Positions 15,171-22,214 of a stretch of 37,547 nucleotides of DNA are shown here, piece after piece. The translations under genes and the position numbers were made by a program. How positions within the stretch are numbered: the first letter of the stretch is position 1; each line of letters begins with the position of its first letter. This DNA is from DATDXN01 sp035289305 (GTDB taxonomy: Bacteria; Patescibacteriota; Microgenomatia; UBA1406; HO2-37-13b). The stretch spans positions 1-37,547 of the forward strand of contig DATDXN010000004.1 in assembly GCA_035289305.1 (NCBI GenBank). The letters run 5' to 3'. The notes beneath the pieces are model-generated. The model was given only the letters and a program-made list of their open reading frames with translations, was not told the origin of the DNA and made no database searches.

Positions 15171-16505
15171 ATGAAACACGAGTTTATTGTACCAGAGATT
15201 ATCACCCGTTTTATGGCGGTTTTTAAAAATAAAGATTATCGTATATACATTGTGGGAGGTGCGCTGCGGGAGTTACTGCGAGGTTTTTCTCCTTCCAACT
15301 GGGACTTCACGACAAACGCTACTCCAGAGCAAATTCAACAATTATTTGCTGACAATTTTTACCACAACGAATACGGCACGGTAACAGTCAAATACGAAAA
15401 CAATCTTTTTGAAGTAACGCCTTTTCGCACAGAAGAAGACTATACCGATCTGCGCCATCCGCAAAAAATTACATGGGCAAAAAACATTGAGGAAGATTTG
15501 GCACGGCGTGACTTCACGATAAATGCGATTGCCTTTGACGGCCGTGAACTCATTGACCCCCATCACGGAATTGCCGATATAAAAGAGAAAATCATACGGG
15601 CGGTCGGCGACCCCGATAAGCGCTTCAGTGAGGATGCGCTCCGCCTCATGCGGGCGGTGCGGATTGCCACAGAAGTTGAGTTTACTATCGAGGATAAAAC
15701 GCGTGCGGCACTGATGAAAAATAGCTATCTTCTTGCCAAAATTTCAAAAGAACGGGTGAGAGATGAACTCTTCAAGATTTTGAAAAGCGACTATGCGGCA
15801 GATGGAATACTGCTTCTGAAAAATACCGGCCTTCTTGCGCATATCATTCCCGAGCTTGATTATGCCTTTTCCATTCCTCAAAAAAGCCCGGGACGGCATC
15901 ATATCTACGATGTGGGCACCCACCTCGTCATGTCGCTTAAAAGCTGCCGCGCAAAAGACCCGATCGTACGTTTGGCAGTACTCCTTCATGATATTGGCAA
16001 ACCCGCAACGTTTAAAAAAGATGAAAAAACAGGACTTATCACGTTTTTTAACCATGAAGTAGCTGGGGGGCATCTCGTGAAAAAAATTGCTCACGACCTT
16101 CGGCTTTCCACAACGGAAAAAAACCGCCTCTTCACTTTGGTGCGTTTTCATCAGTTTACCGTATCAGAATTGCAAACCGATAAAGCAATCCGCCGCTTTA
16201 TCCGCGACGTGGGAAAAGAAAACCTTACAGATATGCTCATTTTACGCGATGCCGACCGCATCGGATCAGGCGCTAAACCCACGTCATGGCGCTATGAACT
16301 CTTTAAAAAACGCTTGGTTGAAGTGCAAAAAGAGCCGTTTCAAATAACAGATTTGAAAATAGACGGCAATGACGTTATGAAAACGCTTCACCTAAAACCT
16401 GGACCACGAGTCGGACAAATCTTGCAGAAGTTGTTTAACGAAGTCGTCGAAAAAAAACTCAAAAACGAACGAGAGATTCTTCTTAAAAAGTTGAAAACAT
16501 TCTAG
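15171..16505 (+). CDS. cca: CCA tRNA nucleotidyltransferase with HD domain
   Basis: This enzyme adds or repairs the 3' CCA of tRNA. The class II polymerase-beta-like head is at the N-terminus (IYIVGGALRELLRG, then SNWDFTTNATPEQ), followed by RRDFTINAIAFD, the neck/body, and an HD domain with HDIGKP (His273-Asp274). In this family the catalytic DxD sits at residues 43-45, but here it reads Asn43-Trp-Asp45, so the first metal ligand is Asn (codon AAC at 15297). The length of 444 aa is normal. It stops with TAG. The start is probably leaderless (see the -10 box at 15158-15163). Confidence 0.93.
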   Translation: MKHEFIVPEIITRFMAVFKNKDYRIYIVGGALRELLRGFSPSNWDFTTNATPEQIQQLFADNFYHNEYGTVTVKYENNLFEVTPFRTEEDYTDLRHPQKITWAKNIEEDLARRDFTINAIAFDGRELIDPHHGIADIKEKIIRAVGDPDKRFSEDALRLMRAVRIATEVEFTIEDKTRAALMKNSYLLAKISKERVRDELFKILKSDYAADGILLLKNTGLLAHIIPELDYAFSIPQKSPGRHHIYDVGTHLVMSLKSCRAKDPIVRLAVLLHDIGKPATFKKDEKTGLITFFNHEVAGGHLVKKIAHDLRLSTTEKNRLFTLVRFHQFTVSELQTDKAIRRFIRDVGKENLTDMLILRDADRIGSGAKPTSWRYELFKKRLVEVQKEPFQITDLKIDGNDVMKTLHLKPGPRVGQILQKLFNEVVEKKLKNEREILLKKLKTF

Positions 16506-16518
16506 ATCGTTTATGTAT

Positions 16519-16550
16519 TACCATATATGCGCGGCCGCGCAATAATGGTA
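16519..16550. terminator. GC-rich palindrome between convergent cca and secF
   Basis: TACCAT and ATGGTA bracket the self-complementary GCGCGGCCGCGC (16529-16540). It fills most of the 47-nt gap between converging genes. Both flanks are AT-rich, but T tracts are short. It is a probable bidirectional terminator. Confidence 0.55.
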
Positions 16551-16552
16551 TT

Positions 16553-17425
16553 CTACTTACGCTTCTTTTTTCCCTCCATCATCTCCAGAACCGGGACGGC
16601 AATAAAGGGGGAAGAGTAGGTGCCAGTAATGGTACCAATAAGAAGTGTGGCTACGAAAAATTTGATGCTTAATCCTCCCAAAAGAATAAGGGCCAAAAGC
16701 ATCAGGATAATCGTGAGAGAGTTATTGAGCGAGCGCACCATAGTCTCGGTAACTGCTTTATTTGCGAGATGGGAAAAAGGTGTTGTTGTCTCGATTTTCG
16801 TATGCTCGCGAATTTTATCAAATACGACAATCGTATCGTGGACCGAAAAAGACATCGTAGTTAAAATCGCAGTCACAAACAATGTATCAAATTCTGCATC
16901 CAAAAATCTACTCAAGAGCGAATACGTTCCTAAAACTATAAGAAAATCATGGATAAGCGCGACAATTGCAGCTAGTCCATACGTGAAGCGAGAGAATGAA
17001 ATAGTGAGATACAGGAAGATTCCAATGATTGCAACGATGGCGGCTATGATAGTTTTTTGTGCGGTTTCTTTCCCCATGGTTGGTCCAACCGTCTCGAAGC
17101 GAAGTGTTTCAATGCGAACCTTATGTGCATCTTGTATTTTTTTTCGCAAAGTTTCTTCCTTTTTTTCATCAATGGGTGCCGTCTTAAGGAGATAGCGATT
17201 TTCCCCTGTTTCCTCTATAGAAACTATTTTTATGCCCTCTGTCTGTGTTGTCTTTTGTATGACGTCACGAGAGATTTTTTTATCAAATGAATATTCGACG
17301 ATACCTCCACCCGTAAAATCGAGAGAAAATACAAAACCATAGCGCACGAGCGAAAAAATACCAACAACCAGCACTATCCCTGAAATAATGAAATAAAAAA
17401 ATTTATATTTCAAAAAATTAATCAT
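16553..17425 (-). CDS. secF: Protein translocase subunit SecF
   Basis: SecF works with SecD to pull exported proteins across the membrane using the proton gradient. The 290-aa protein has a first helix followed by the P1-type periplasmic segment (FSLDFTGGGIVEYSF), then five more hydrophobic helices, including AIVALIHDFLIVLGTYSLL and the SVHDTIVVFDKIRE motif with the conserved Asp-rich turn. It starts 8 nt after secD ends, so the two are cotranscribed. Length is normal. Confidence 0.96.
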   Translation of the reverse strand: MINFLKYKFFYFIISGIVLVVGIFSLVRYGFVFSLDFTGGGIVEYSFDKKISRDVIQKTTQTEGIKIVSIEETGENRYLLKTAPIDEKKEETLRKKIQDAHKVRIETLRFETVGPTMGKETAQKTIIAAIVAIIGIFLYLTISFSRFTYGLAAIVALIHDFLIVLGTYSLLSRFLDAEFDTLFVTAILTTMSFSVHDTIVVFDKIREHTKIETTTPFSHLANKAVTETMVRSLNNSLTIILMLLALILLGGLSIKFFVATLLIGTITGTYSSPFIAVPVLEMMEGKKKRK

Positions 17426-17433
17426 ACAATGTA

Positions 17434-18846
17434 TTATTTTTTACCTCGATTTGACCTCCGATTCGGAGGTTTTGATCGGGGTTGATTTTTATAGAATGCA
17501 CCAATTAACCTTCGTGTAATGACAACACCAGTAAATAAACTAGTCAAGACTCCAATCCCTAGTGTTAGCGCAAAACCTTTCACCAGCCCAAATTGGGGGA
17601 AAAGGCTGAAATTAAACGGATTAAAGAGGATAAACGCAACTAGAAGCGTCGTAAGATTTGCATCTTTTATCGCAGAAATCGCTTTGCCAAAGCCAATTCT
17701 TATGGCAATATCGCGGCTTTTCCCCTTCCTCTCCTCTTCTTTTATGCGCTCAAAAATCAAAATGTTTGCATCAACTGCCATACCGATCGAAAGGATAAAT
17801 CCGGCAACTCCCGAAAGAGTAAGCACCACCGGAATGGCGCGAAAGAGCGCAAACGTAATCAACCCATAAATAAGAAGGGCGAAAGATGCGATGATACCAA
17901 AAAAACCATAGTAGCTCACCATGAAAACCACCACTGCCACAAGACCGATCATTCCCGCAAATACACTTTTTCTCACATGCTCTGCCCCAAGCGTTGGGCC
18001 AATCGCCTTAAGCTCTTTGAGCTTGATGGGTACTGGCAACGCGCCAGAATTTATCGCAATTGAGAGGTTTTTAGCCTCATCCACACTAAAATCACCGGAG
18101 ATCACAGCTTCTCCACCACTTATTGCCTGTTGTACGGTCGGCGCAGATATGGGGATACCATCCAAAAATATGCCAAGTGCCTTTCCCACATTTCTTTTCG
18201 TTATTTCTTCAAAAAGTTTTGCTCCCTCACCGTTAAAAATAAGAGCGACGACTGGTTTGCCTGTGTTGGGGTCAAACTGTATGGAAGATTTTTTGATATG
18301 TCTGCCGGTTAAATCTGTTTTTTGGGTGAGACGAAGGATGACGGGCGTTTGTGTTGCTTCCTTGATATCTGCCGATGACATTGCAGCCTCTTCTCGAAAA
18401 TCAAGCTCTGCAGTTTTGCCAATAAGTGCCATGGTCTCCGAGACATCTTGCACACCCGGCAAATCTACCGTCAGGCGATAATTATCACCAGTTTTGTACG
18501 TTTGGATTGATGGTTCACTGACGCCAAAAAAATTGACGCGTTTCTCAACAACATCTCGAAGTGAAGACAAAGCATCTTCCCTGTCAGAAAGTACTATTTT
18601 TTTCATATCTGCTTCATAGACGAGATGACTACCACCTTTCAAATCCAAACCAAGATGTGTCGAAAAATTTTTTTTGATCCGCCATGTTCCGATTTGAAAA
18701 TCAATACGCAATGGATGAATAATGGTATCAACTTTGAATCCTCCCAATGAAAACTTCAGTGTCCTATTTTCAGGCAAATCTATCAGAATAATAATCACCA
18801 AAAACACAAAAAATATAACCGGTGCAAGGCGGACTTTTCGTATCAT
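17434..18846 (-). CDS. secD: Protein translocase subunit SecD
   Basis: The 470-aa protein has an N-terminal helix (about residues 10-24), the exported head with GLDLKGGSHLVYEAD, a P1 domain with GVSEPSIQ and DLPGVQDV, and six-helix membrane segments with SIGMAVDANILIFERIKEE. The C-terminal 17 residues (NQPRSKPPNRRSNRGKK) have no counterpart in the family core. Most of them are encoded by the nested palindrome at 17443-17484. The start codon overlaps the upstream winged-helix gene by 4 nt. Confidence 0.96.
   Translation of the reverse strand: MIRKVRLAPVIFFVFLVIIILIDLPENRTLKFSLGGFKVDTIIHPLRIDFQIGTWRIKKNFSTHLGLDLKGGSHLVYEADMKKIVLSDREDALSSLRDVVEKRVNFFGVSEPSIQTYKTGDNYRLTVDLPGVQDVSETMALIGKTAELDFREEAAMSSADIKEATQTPVILRLTQKTDLTGRHIKKSSIQFDPNTGKPVVALIFNGEGAKLFEEITKRNVGKALGIFLDGIPISAPTVQQAISGGEAVISGDFSVDEAKNLSIAINSGALPVPIKLKELKAIGPTLGAEHVRKSVFAGMIGLVAVVVFMVSYYGFFGIIASFALLIYGLITFALFRAIPVVLTLSGVAGFILSIGMAVDANILIFERIKEEERKGKSRDIAIRIGFGKAISAIKDANLTTLLVAFILFNPFNFSLFPQFGLVKGFALTLGIGVLTSLFTGVVITRRLIGAFYKNQPRSKPPNRRSNRGKK
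17443..17484. repeat. Nested palindrome translated as the SecD C-terminus
   Basis: The inner perfect palindrome is ACCTCCGA-T-TCGGAGGT (17454-17470). Outer arms are ACCTCGAT (17443-17450) and ATCGGGGT (17475-17482), 7 of 8 pairing. On minus it reads CAACCCCGAT as the codons Gln-Pro-Arg. It shares outer arm sequence, nesting and reading frame with 22118-22157. Confidence 0.75.
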
Positions 18847-19418
18847 TTCATCAAGTGCTCCTCACTACCTAGAAGCATTATTTTCGGTTGTTTCAGAAAA
18901 GACCACATGAAGGGATCGTTATTTTTCTTTCTGAAAAGAAATTCCTCCTCTGTCATAATAGTATAATTAATTTCTCTTCCCCATTTTTTTTCTTCTTCTC
19001 CAACGAGCGTAGTCACTTCAGGCGCAACAACTGTGCCGACAAAAAGAATATAAATTTCTCCTTCTGATATTTTTTGTCTTTTTGCGAATTTTGTTGACAA
19101 AACGATATATTTAAGAGATCCAAGCCGAGTTACATTTTTTAACAGCTTCGTGGCGAATGCGCTTGTTTTTGTGCATATGCGCAAAAATTCTTCAAACAAA
19201 AAATATCGCGGGTCAAGTGAATAAATCACTTTGTTGATTCTTCTTTCTTTTTTGAGGATTCCTTCTTTCTCAAGGATCGTGAGCTCGCGCTTCACCGCAT
19301 TAATCTCCTCCCCCACTTCCCGCTGAACTTTGCGCAGATGAAATGTATCGCCAACATGTTCGAAAAAAAGAGAAAGTATTTTCCTGCGTGTTTTTGAAGG
19401 AATAATATGCTCCAACAT
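18843..19418 (-). CDS. Winged-helix protein with nucleotidyltransferase-like C-terminus
   Basis: The 191-aa protein begins with a winged helix (LEHIIPSKTRRKILSLFFEH, then a recognition-like helix INAVKRELTILEKEGILKKE and a wing). Such HTH domains are common in small regulators of this lineage. The C-terminal half (LGSLKYIVLSTKF, then EIYILFVGTVVAPEVTTLV) has the look of a degenerate minimal nucleotidyltransferase fold. The GS-x10-D catalytic signature is not evident, so no enzymatic activity is proposed. It is the first gene of the secDF cluster with a 4-nt overlap. Whether it regulates sec genes is unknown. Confidence 0.7.
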   Translation of the reverse strand: MLEHIIPSKTRRKILSLFFEHVGDTFHLRKVQREVGEEINAVKRELTILEKEGILKKERRINKVIYSLDPRYFLFEEFLRICTKTSAFATKLLKNVTRLGSLKYIVLSTKFAKRQKISEGEIYILFVGTVVAPEVTTLVGEEEKKWGREINYTIMTEEEFLFRKKNNDPFMWSFLKQPKIMLLGSEEHLMK

Positions 19419-19452
19419 AAATACAGTATTCTACACTACAGAAGAAGTTTTT

Positions 19453-20610
19453 TTAAAGTACCTCTATTGTATTGCCTTTTGGCACTATTTCAATGAATAT
19501 CAACCCGCCCTTGAAGACAATGTCCTTTCCCGCGTTATCATACATTTTCATTCGCTCAAACGCATCTTCTTTTTCCCATGTGCCTTTGATCGATACGCCG
19601 TTTTTGAAAACCATGAGATCTCCTTTTCCGATCAGCTTGTATAACAGGTGTCCTCCAGAATACCCGTCATTTGCAGGAGATTCTTGCGCAAAAAGAATAA
19701 TGAGACTTTGCGCTTCAATCTGTTTATTGTTATTTTTATCCATGTGGAGTACTCCACCATTGGTACGCTTGAATCCTCCTGATGCTTGATCGTATTTCCA
19801 CGACACCGAATAATCTGGCTTGTTATCCCAAAAATCAAACGAGATGGTGTTTGCCGCGGTCCCCTTTGCCTCTTGCTCTTCCTCAAATTTCCATGACACA
19901 AATTTGCCGTCCCACTGCACTCCATCTTCGTCCGCTTCAGTCAACTTTCGCTTTGTACGGGCAAAGTCCCACAACTTCGTCGTCGTCGAATAGACCGTAT
20001 GTTCAGTAATCCGCCCTGGTAACCGTTCATAATCGCGCCAATAATAGGGAAACGGCACAGCGAATTGGTTGAGATCATTGTACAAATTCCAGCCCAGTTT
20101 CCTGATTTTTCCCAATGCATCTGCCGGGCCTTCGGTATTTGCCCCTCCCACGTGCGCGTAGAGCGGATACTCGCCATATTCGGATAACGCGTCAATAAAA
20201 TACACACGCGCTGATCGCACTGGACCTACGTATTGGGCATCTTTACAATAATAAATGGCTAAAAATCGGGTGATGCCGCCTTCGGCAACCGCCTCATAGA
20301 TGATGTCTGCGGACATGAGTCCCGACTGCGGCCGTGCCTCTTGATGGTTTTCAATCATGACACCAAGTGGTCGTCTTTTTTCCCATTTTTCTTTCTGTGT
20401 TTTTGTGAGCATTTCTCCGTTTAAGGGGCATTGTTCAGTTTTGGGTTCATCAGGCTCCTGCGAAGGCAATGCTCCATTTTTGGGAGCACTATAGCGCGAA
20501 AGCGGTGATTTGATCGCTTTTCCAGCACTACTATCAAAGAAAGAATATGCAAAATACGCAGATACAAGATACAGTAAAATGGAAATAAAAATAACTGCTT
20601 TTTTATTCAT
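19453..20610 (-). CDS. DUF3048 (YerB-type) membrane-anchored protein
   Basis: The 385-aa protein has an N-terminal anchor (residues 5-24) and a Pro-rich linker. The DUF3048 signature follows: RPLGVMIENHQEARPQSGL, then DIIYEAVAEGGITRFLAIY and GPVRSARVYFIDAL. A second domain follows from about residue 230. The biochemical function of this family is not established. It is expected on the outer face of the membrane. It starts 18 nt after the DUF4446 gene, suggesting one transcript. Confidence 0.88.
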   Translation of the reverse strand: MNKKAVIFISILLYLVSAYFAYSFFDSSAGKAIKSPLSRYSAPKNGALPSQEPDEPKTEQCPLNGEMLTKTQKEKWEKRRPLGVMIENHQEARPQSGLMSADIIYEAVAEGGITRFLAIYYCKDAQYVGPVRSARVYFIDALSEYGEYPLYAHVGGANTEGPADALGKIRKLGWNLYNDLNQFAVPFPYYWRDYERLPGRITEHTVYSTTTKLWDFARTKRKLTEADEDGVQWDGKFVSWKFEEEQEAKGTAANTISFDFWDNKPDYSVSWKYDQASGGFKRTNGGVLHMDKNNNKQIEAQSLIILFAQESPANDGYSGGHLLYKLIGKGDLMVFKNGVSIKGTWEKEDAFERMKMYDNAGKDIVFKGGLIFIEIVPKGNTIEVL

Positions 20611-20628
20611 ACTATATTGAAAGAGTTT

Positions 20629-21072
20629 TTACTGGGCTTTTTGTATCGCCTCTTTTTCTTCTTCTGACAGCTCATATTCCGCACTCCCCCCTTGTGTCAC
20701 CTGACGGGCATATGTTCGTATTCCCTCTCTCGTATGAAGGAAGTTTATCACAATGCCGCTATTTTTTCTATTTAAAATCGCAATCACAAAACTCTGCTCT
20801 CCCCCCACTCGATCAAACGGATTAAATCTCACAAAACCAATTTTTTGATAATGAGATTTTCCCTCCTCTTGCGCCTCATGGATTTCCTTCTGGACAATTT
20901 GCATCTCTTTTGTCAATTTTTCTTCCTTCCCGATCAAAAACTCCAAAATTTCACCCAAATTTCTTTTTTTTGTTTTTGCGACAAGATGGCTATAATGAGC
21001 TGTAATTTTGTATAAAAAAAAACTAACCACAATCAACCACAGGGTTACCCCAATTAATCCATATACTACCAT
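20629..21072 (-). CDS. DUF4446 family membrane protein
   Basis: The 147-aa form starts MVVYGLIGVTLWLIVV, a transmembrane helix, followed by a helical stretch and the DUF4446 core GFVRFNPFDRVGGEQSFVIA, NSGIVINFLH and REGIRTYARQV. Function is unknown. The start is ambiguous: ATG codons lie at 21153, 21084, 21081 and 21072. A promoter with its -10 box at 21088-21083 makes 21072 the most likely start, since the two next upstream ATGs overlap or abut the -10 box and the first lies upstream of the promoter. Confidence 0.8.
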   Translation of the reverse strand: MVVYGLIGVTLWLIVVSFFLYKITAHYSHLVAKTKKRNLGEILEFLIGKEEKLTKEMQIVQKEIHEAQEEGKSHYQKIGFVRFNPFDRVGGEQSFVIAILNRKNSGIVINFLHTREGIRTYARQVTQGGSAEYELSEEEKEAIQKAQ

Positions 21073-21082
21073 TATTCTCATC

Positions 21083-21111
21083 ATTTTATCTGCTTTACAA
21101 ATATATGTCAA
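21083..21111 (-). promoter_or_regulatory. Promoter of the DUF4446-DUF3048 operon
   Basis: On minus, TTGACA (21111-21106), 17-nt spacer, TAAAAT (21088-21083). The ATG at 21072 is 10 nt beyond the -10 box. Confidence 0.6.
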
Positions 21112-21166
21112 TATGATAAAATTAGTGGAACGTACGTACAATTTTCCCATCAAAACAACCTACTAT

Positions 21167-21490
21167 ATGTCAAGAAAAACAAAACGGCAAAAAATAATGA
21201 GTAGTTATCGAAGAAAACTCCAGAAACTTTCGCACGATACTTCCTACCATACTCCACCCCACCATGAACAAATGATTGCACCCTCCACGCAAAAAATCTC
21301 TGACACTCCTCCGCCGCAGCATTCTTCTTACGATACAAAATATGCTGACTCTGATCATATCGAGACTGATCCGACAATAAAAAACACAGCTCTACATGAT
21401 TTAAAAAAAACAGGCATTATTATCACGATCATTCTTCTTGTTGAATTTCTGATATATTATGCTAATCTTATGGGTATCATAAAAATATAA
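21167..21490 (+). CDS. Small tail-anchored membrane protein, unknown
   Basis: This 107-aa protein begins MSRKTKRQKIMSSYRRKLQ, a strongly basic segment. A Ser/Thr/Pro/His-rich, probably disordered middle follows, then a single C-terminal hydrophobic helix (IIITIILLVEFLIYYANLMG), so it is likely tail-anchored with the basic end in the cytoplasm. I do not recognise a family. The longer frame from 21008 is rejected because it overlaps the divergent DUF4446 promoter. It is followed by the DUF5679 gene after 27 nt. Confidence 0.7.
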   Translation: MSRKTKRQKIMSSYRRKLQKLSHDTSYHTPPHHEQMIAPSTQKISDTPPPQHSSYDTKYADSDHIETDPTIKNTALHDLKKTGIIITIILLVEFLIYYANLMGIIKI

Positions 21491-21517
21491 TGAGATGATT
21501 GAAGGGAGGTGAAAATC

Positions 21518-21661
21518 ATGACTACGATGTATTGTGTCAAATGTAAAACAAAGAGAGAAGCGCAAAATGCAGAAAAAGTCACCATGAAAAACGGCAAACC
21601 TGCAATGAAAGGTAAATGCCCCGTTTGCGGAACAGGCATGTACAAAATCGGCAGCGCATAA
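21518..21661 (+). CDS. DUF5679 zinc-ribbon protein (47 aa)
   Basis: This very small protein, MTTMYCVKCKTKREAQNAEK and onward, has two CxxC pairs (Cys6/Cys9 and Cys34/Cys37) and the typical segment KVTMKNGKPAMKGKCPVCG. It matches the DUF5679 family common in CPR and some Actinobacteria. The function is unknown; the zinc ribbon suggests nucleic-acid or ribosome association. It has one of the few strong Shine-Dalgarno sequences here (GGGAGGTG, 21505-21511, 6 nt before the ATG), implying high expression. Confidence 0.92.
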   Translation: MTTMYCVKCKTKREAQNAEKVTMKNGKPAMKGKCPVCGTGMYKIGSA

Positions 21662-21670
21662 CGTGGAGAT

Positions 21671-22183
21671 TTATGAGCCGTTTAAAATAGTAAGGATGGC
21701 AGTGCTTCCATGACCGGGGATTTTGGGTGTGACTGTAGCAACTGAAGCCCCTATTTTTTCTGCATGTTGTTTTTTGTAGTTTGTGTGTGGGTCTCCTTCA
21801 GTAATTGCTATAACGTGGGGTTTTATTGTATCTACGAGTTCACCGTACTCGCGAGATGAGGTGAAAAAAGGAAGCAGTATTACTATATCGACGATTTCAC
21901 ACGCAGCGAGAATTTCTGCTCTTTCGTATTGTGTATGAAAGGGTTCTCGCTGTTTTTTCTTTCGTATAAACTCATCGCTTTCTAATGCGACAATAAGCAT
22001 CTCTCCGTGTTTTTTTGCCTCCTTCAGAAAAGTCAGGTGACCAATATGAAATATATCAAAACAACCGCCAACCAATACTTTCTTTTTCTTAACTATTGAT
22101 AATTCCTCTATTTGTTGACCCCGATCTAATCCAGATTTAATCGGAATTAATCGGGGTTGATACGTAATAATTTTACTGTTCAT
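21671..22183 (-). CDS. Cytidylyltransferase-like nucleotidyltransferase
   Basis: The 170-aa protein has the HxGH superfamily fold: VLVGGCFDIFHIGHLTFL, the ALESDEF strand, and ITEGDPHTNYKKQ in place of the usual xxGxD. This fits TagD/RfaE-C/CoaD-like enzymes that transfer nucleotides to a phosphorylated alcohol or sugar; the substrate cannot be told. The catalytic fold starts near residue 35. The preceding N-terminal extension is largely encoded by the palindrome at 22118-22157. I found no alternative ATG, GTG or TTG closer to the fold, so the ATG at 22183 is kept. Confidence 0.8.
   Translation of the reverse strand: MNSKIITYQPRLIPIKSGLDRGQQIEELSIVKKKKVLVGGCFDIFHIGHLTFLKEAKKHGEMLIVALESDEFIRKKKQREPFHTQYERAEILAACEIVDIVILLPFFTSSREYGELVDTIKPHVIAITEGDPHTNYKKQHAEKIGASVATVTPKIPGHGSTAILTILNGS
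22118..22157. repeat. Nested palindrome translated as the cytidylyltransferase N-terminal extension
   Basis: Outer arms ACCCCGAT (22118-22125) and ATCGGGGT (22150-22157) are perfectly complementary. The inner arms TCC(A)GAT and ATCGGA (22130-22145) pair with one bulge. On minus, Q-P-R is read from CAACCCCGAT, as in the SecD copy. Confidence 0.7.
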
Positions 22184-22201
22184 ATCAATGCATCTACTTA
22201 T

Positions 22202-22207
22202 TATAAT
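22202..22207 (+). promoter_or_regulatory. -10 box of the DUF4012 gene
   Basis: TATAAT with a weak -35 (TTCATA, 22179-22184, 17 nt upstream). The ATG at 22215 follows after 7 nt, so the mRNA is predicted to be leaderless. Confidence 0.55.
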
Positions 22208-22214
22208 CTATGAT

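Noticed and set aside
17519..18481. Plus-strand frames of 116 and 186 codons inside secD
   Set aside because: They are antisense shadows of a clear SecD and are rich in Ser/Thr/Pro without domains.
21008..21166. Upstream extension of the tail-anchored protein
   Set aside because: It would overlap the divergent DUF4446 promoter and start codon; the ATG at 21167 begins the basic N-terminus.
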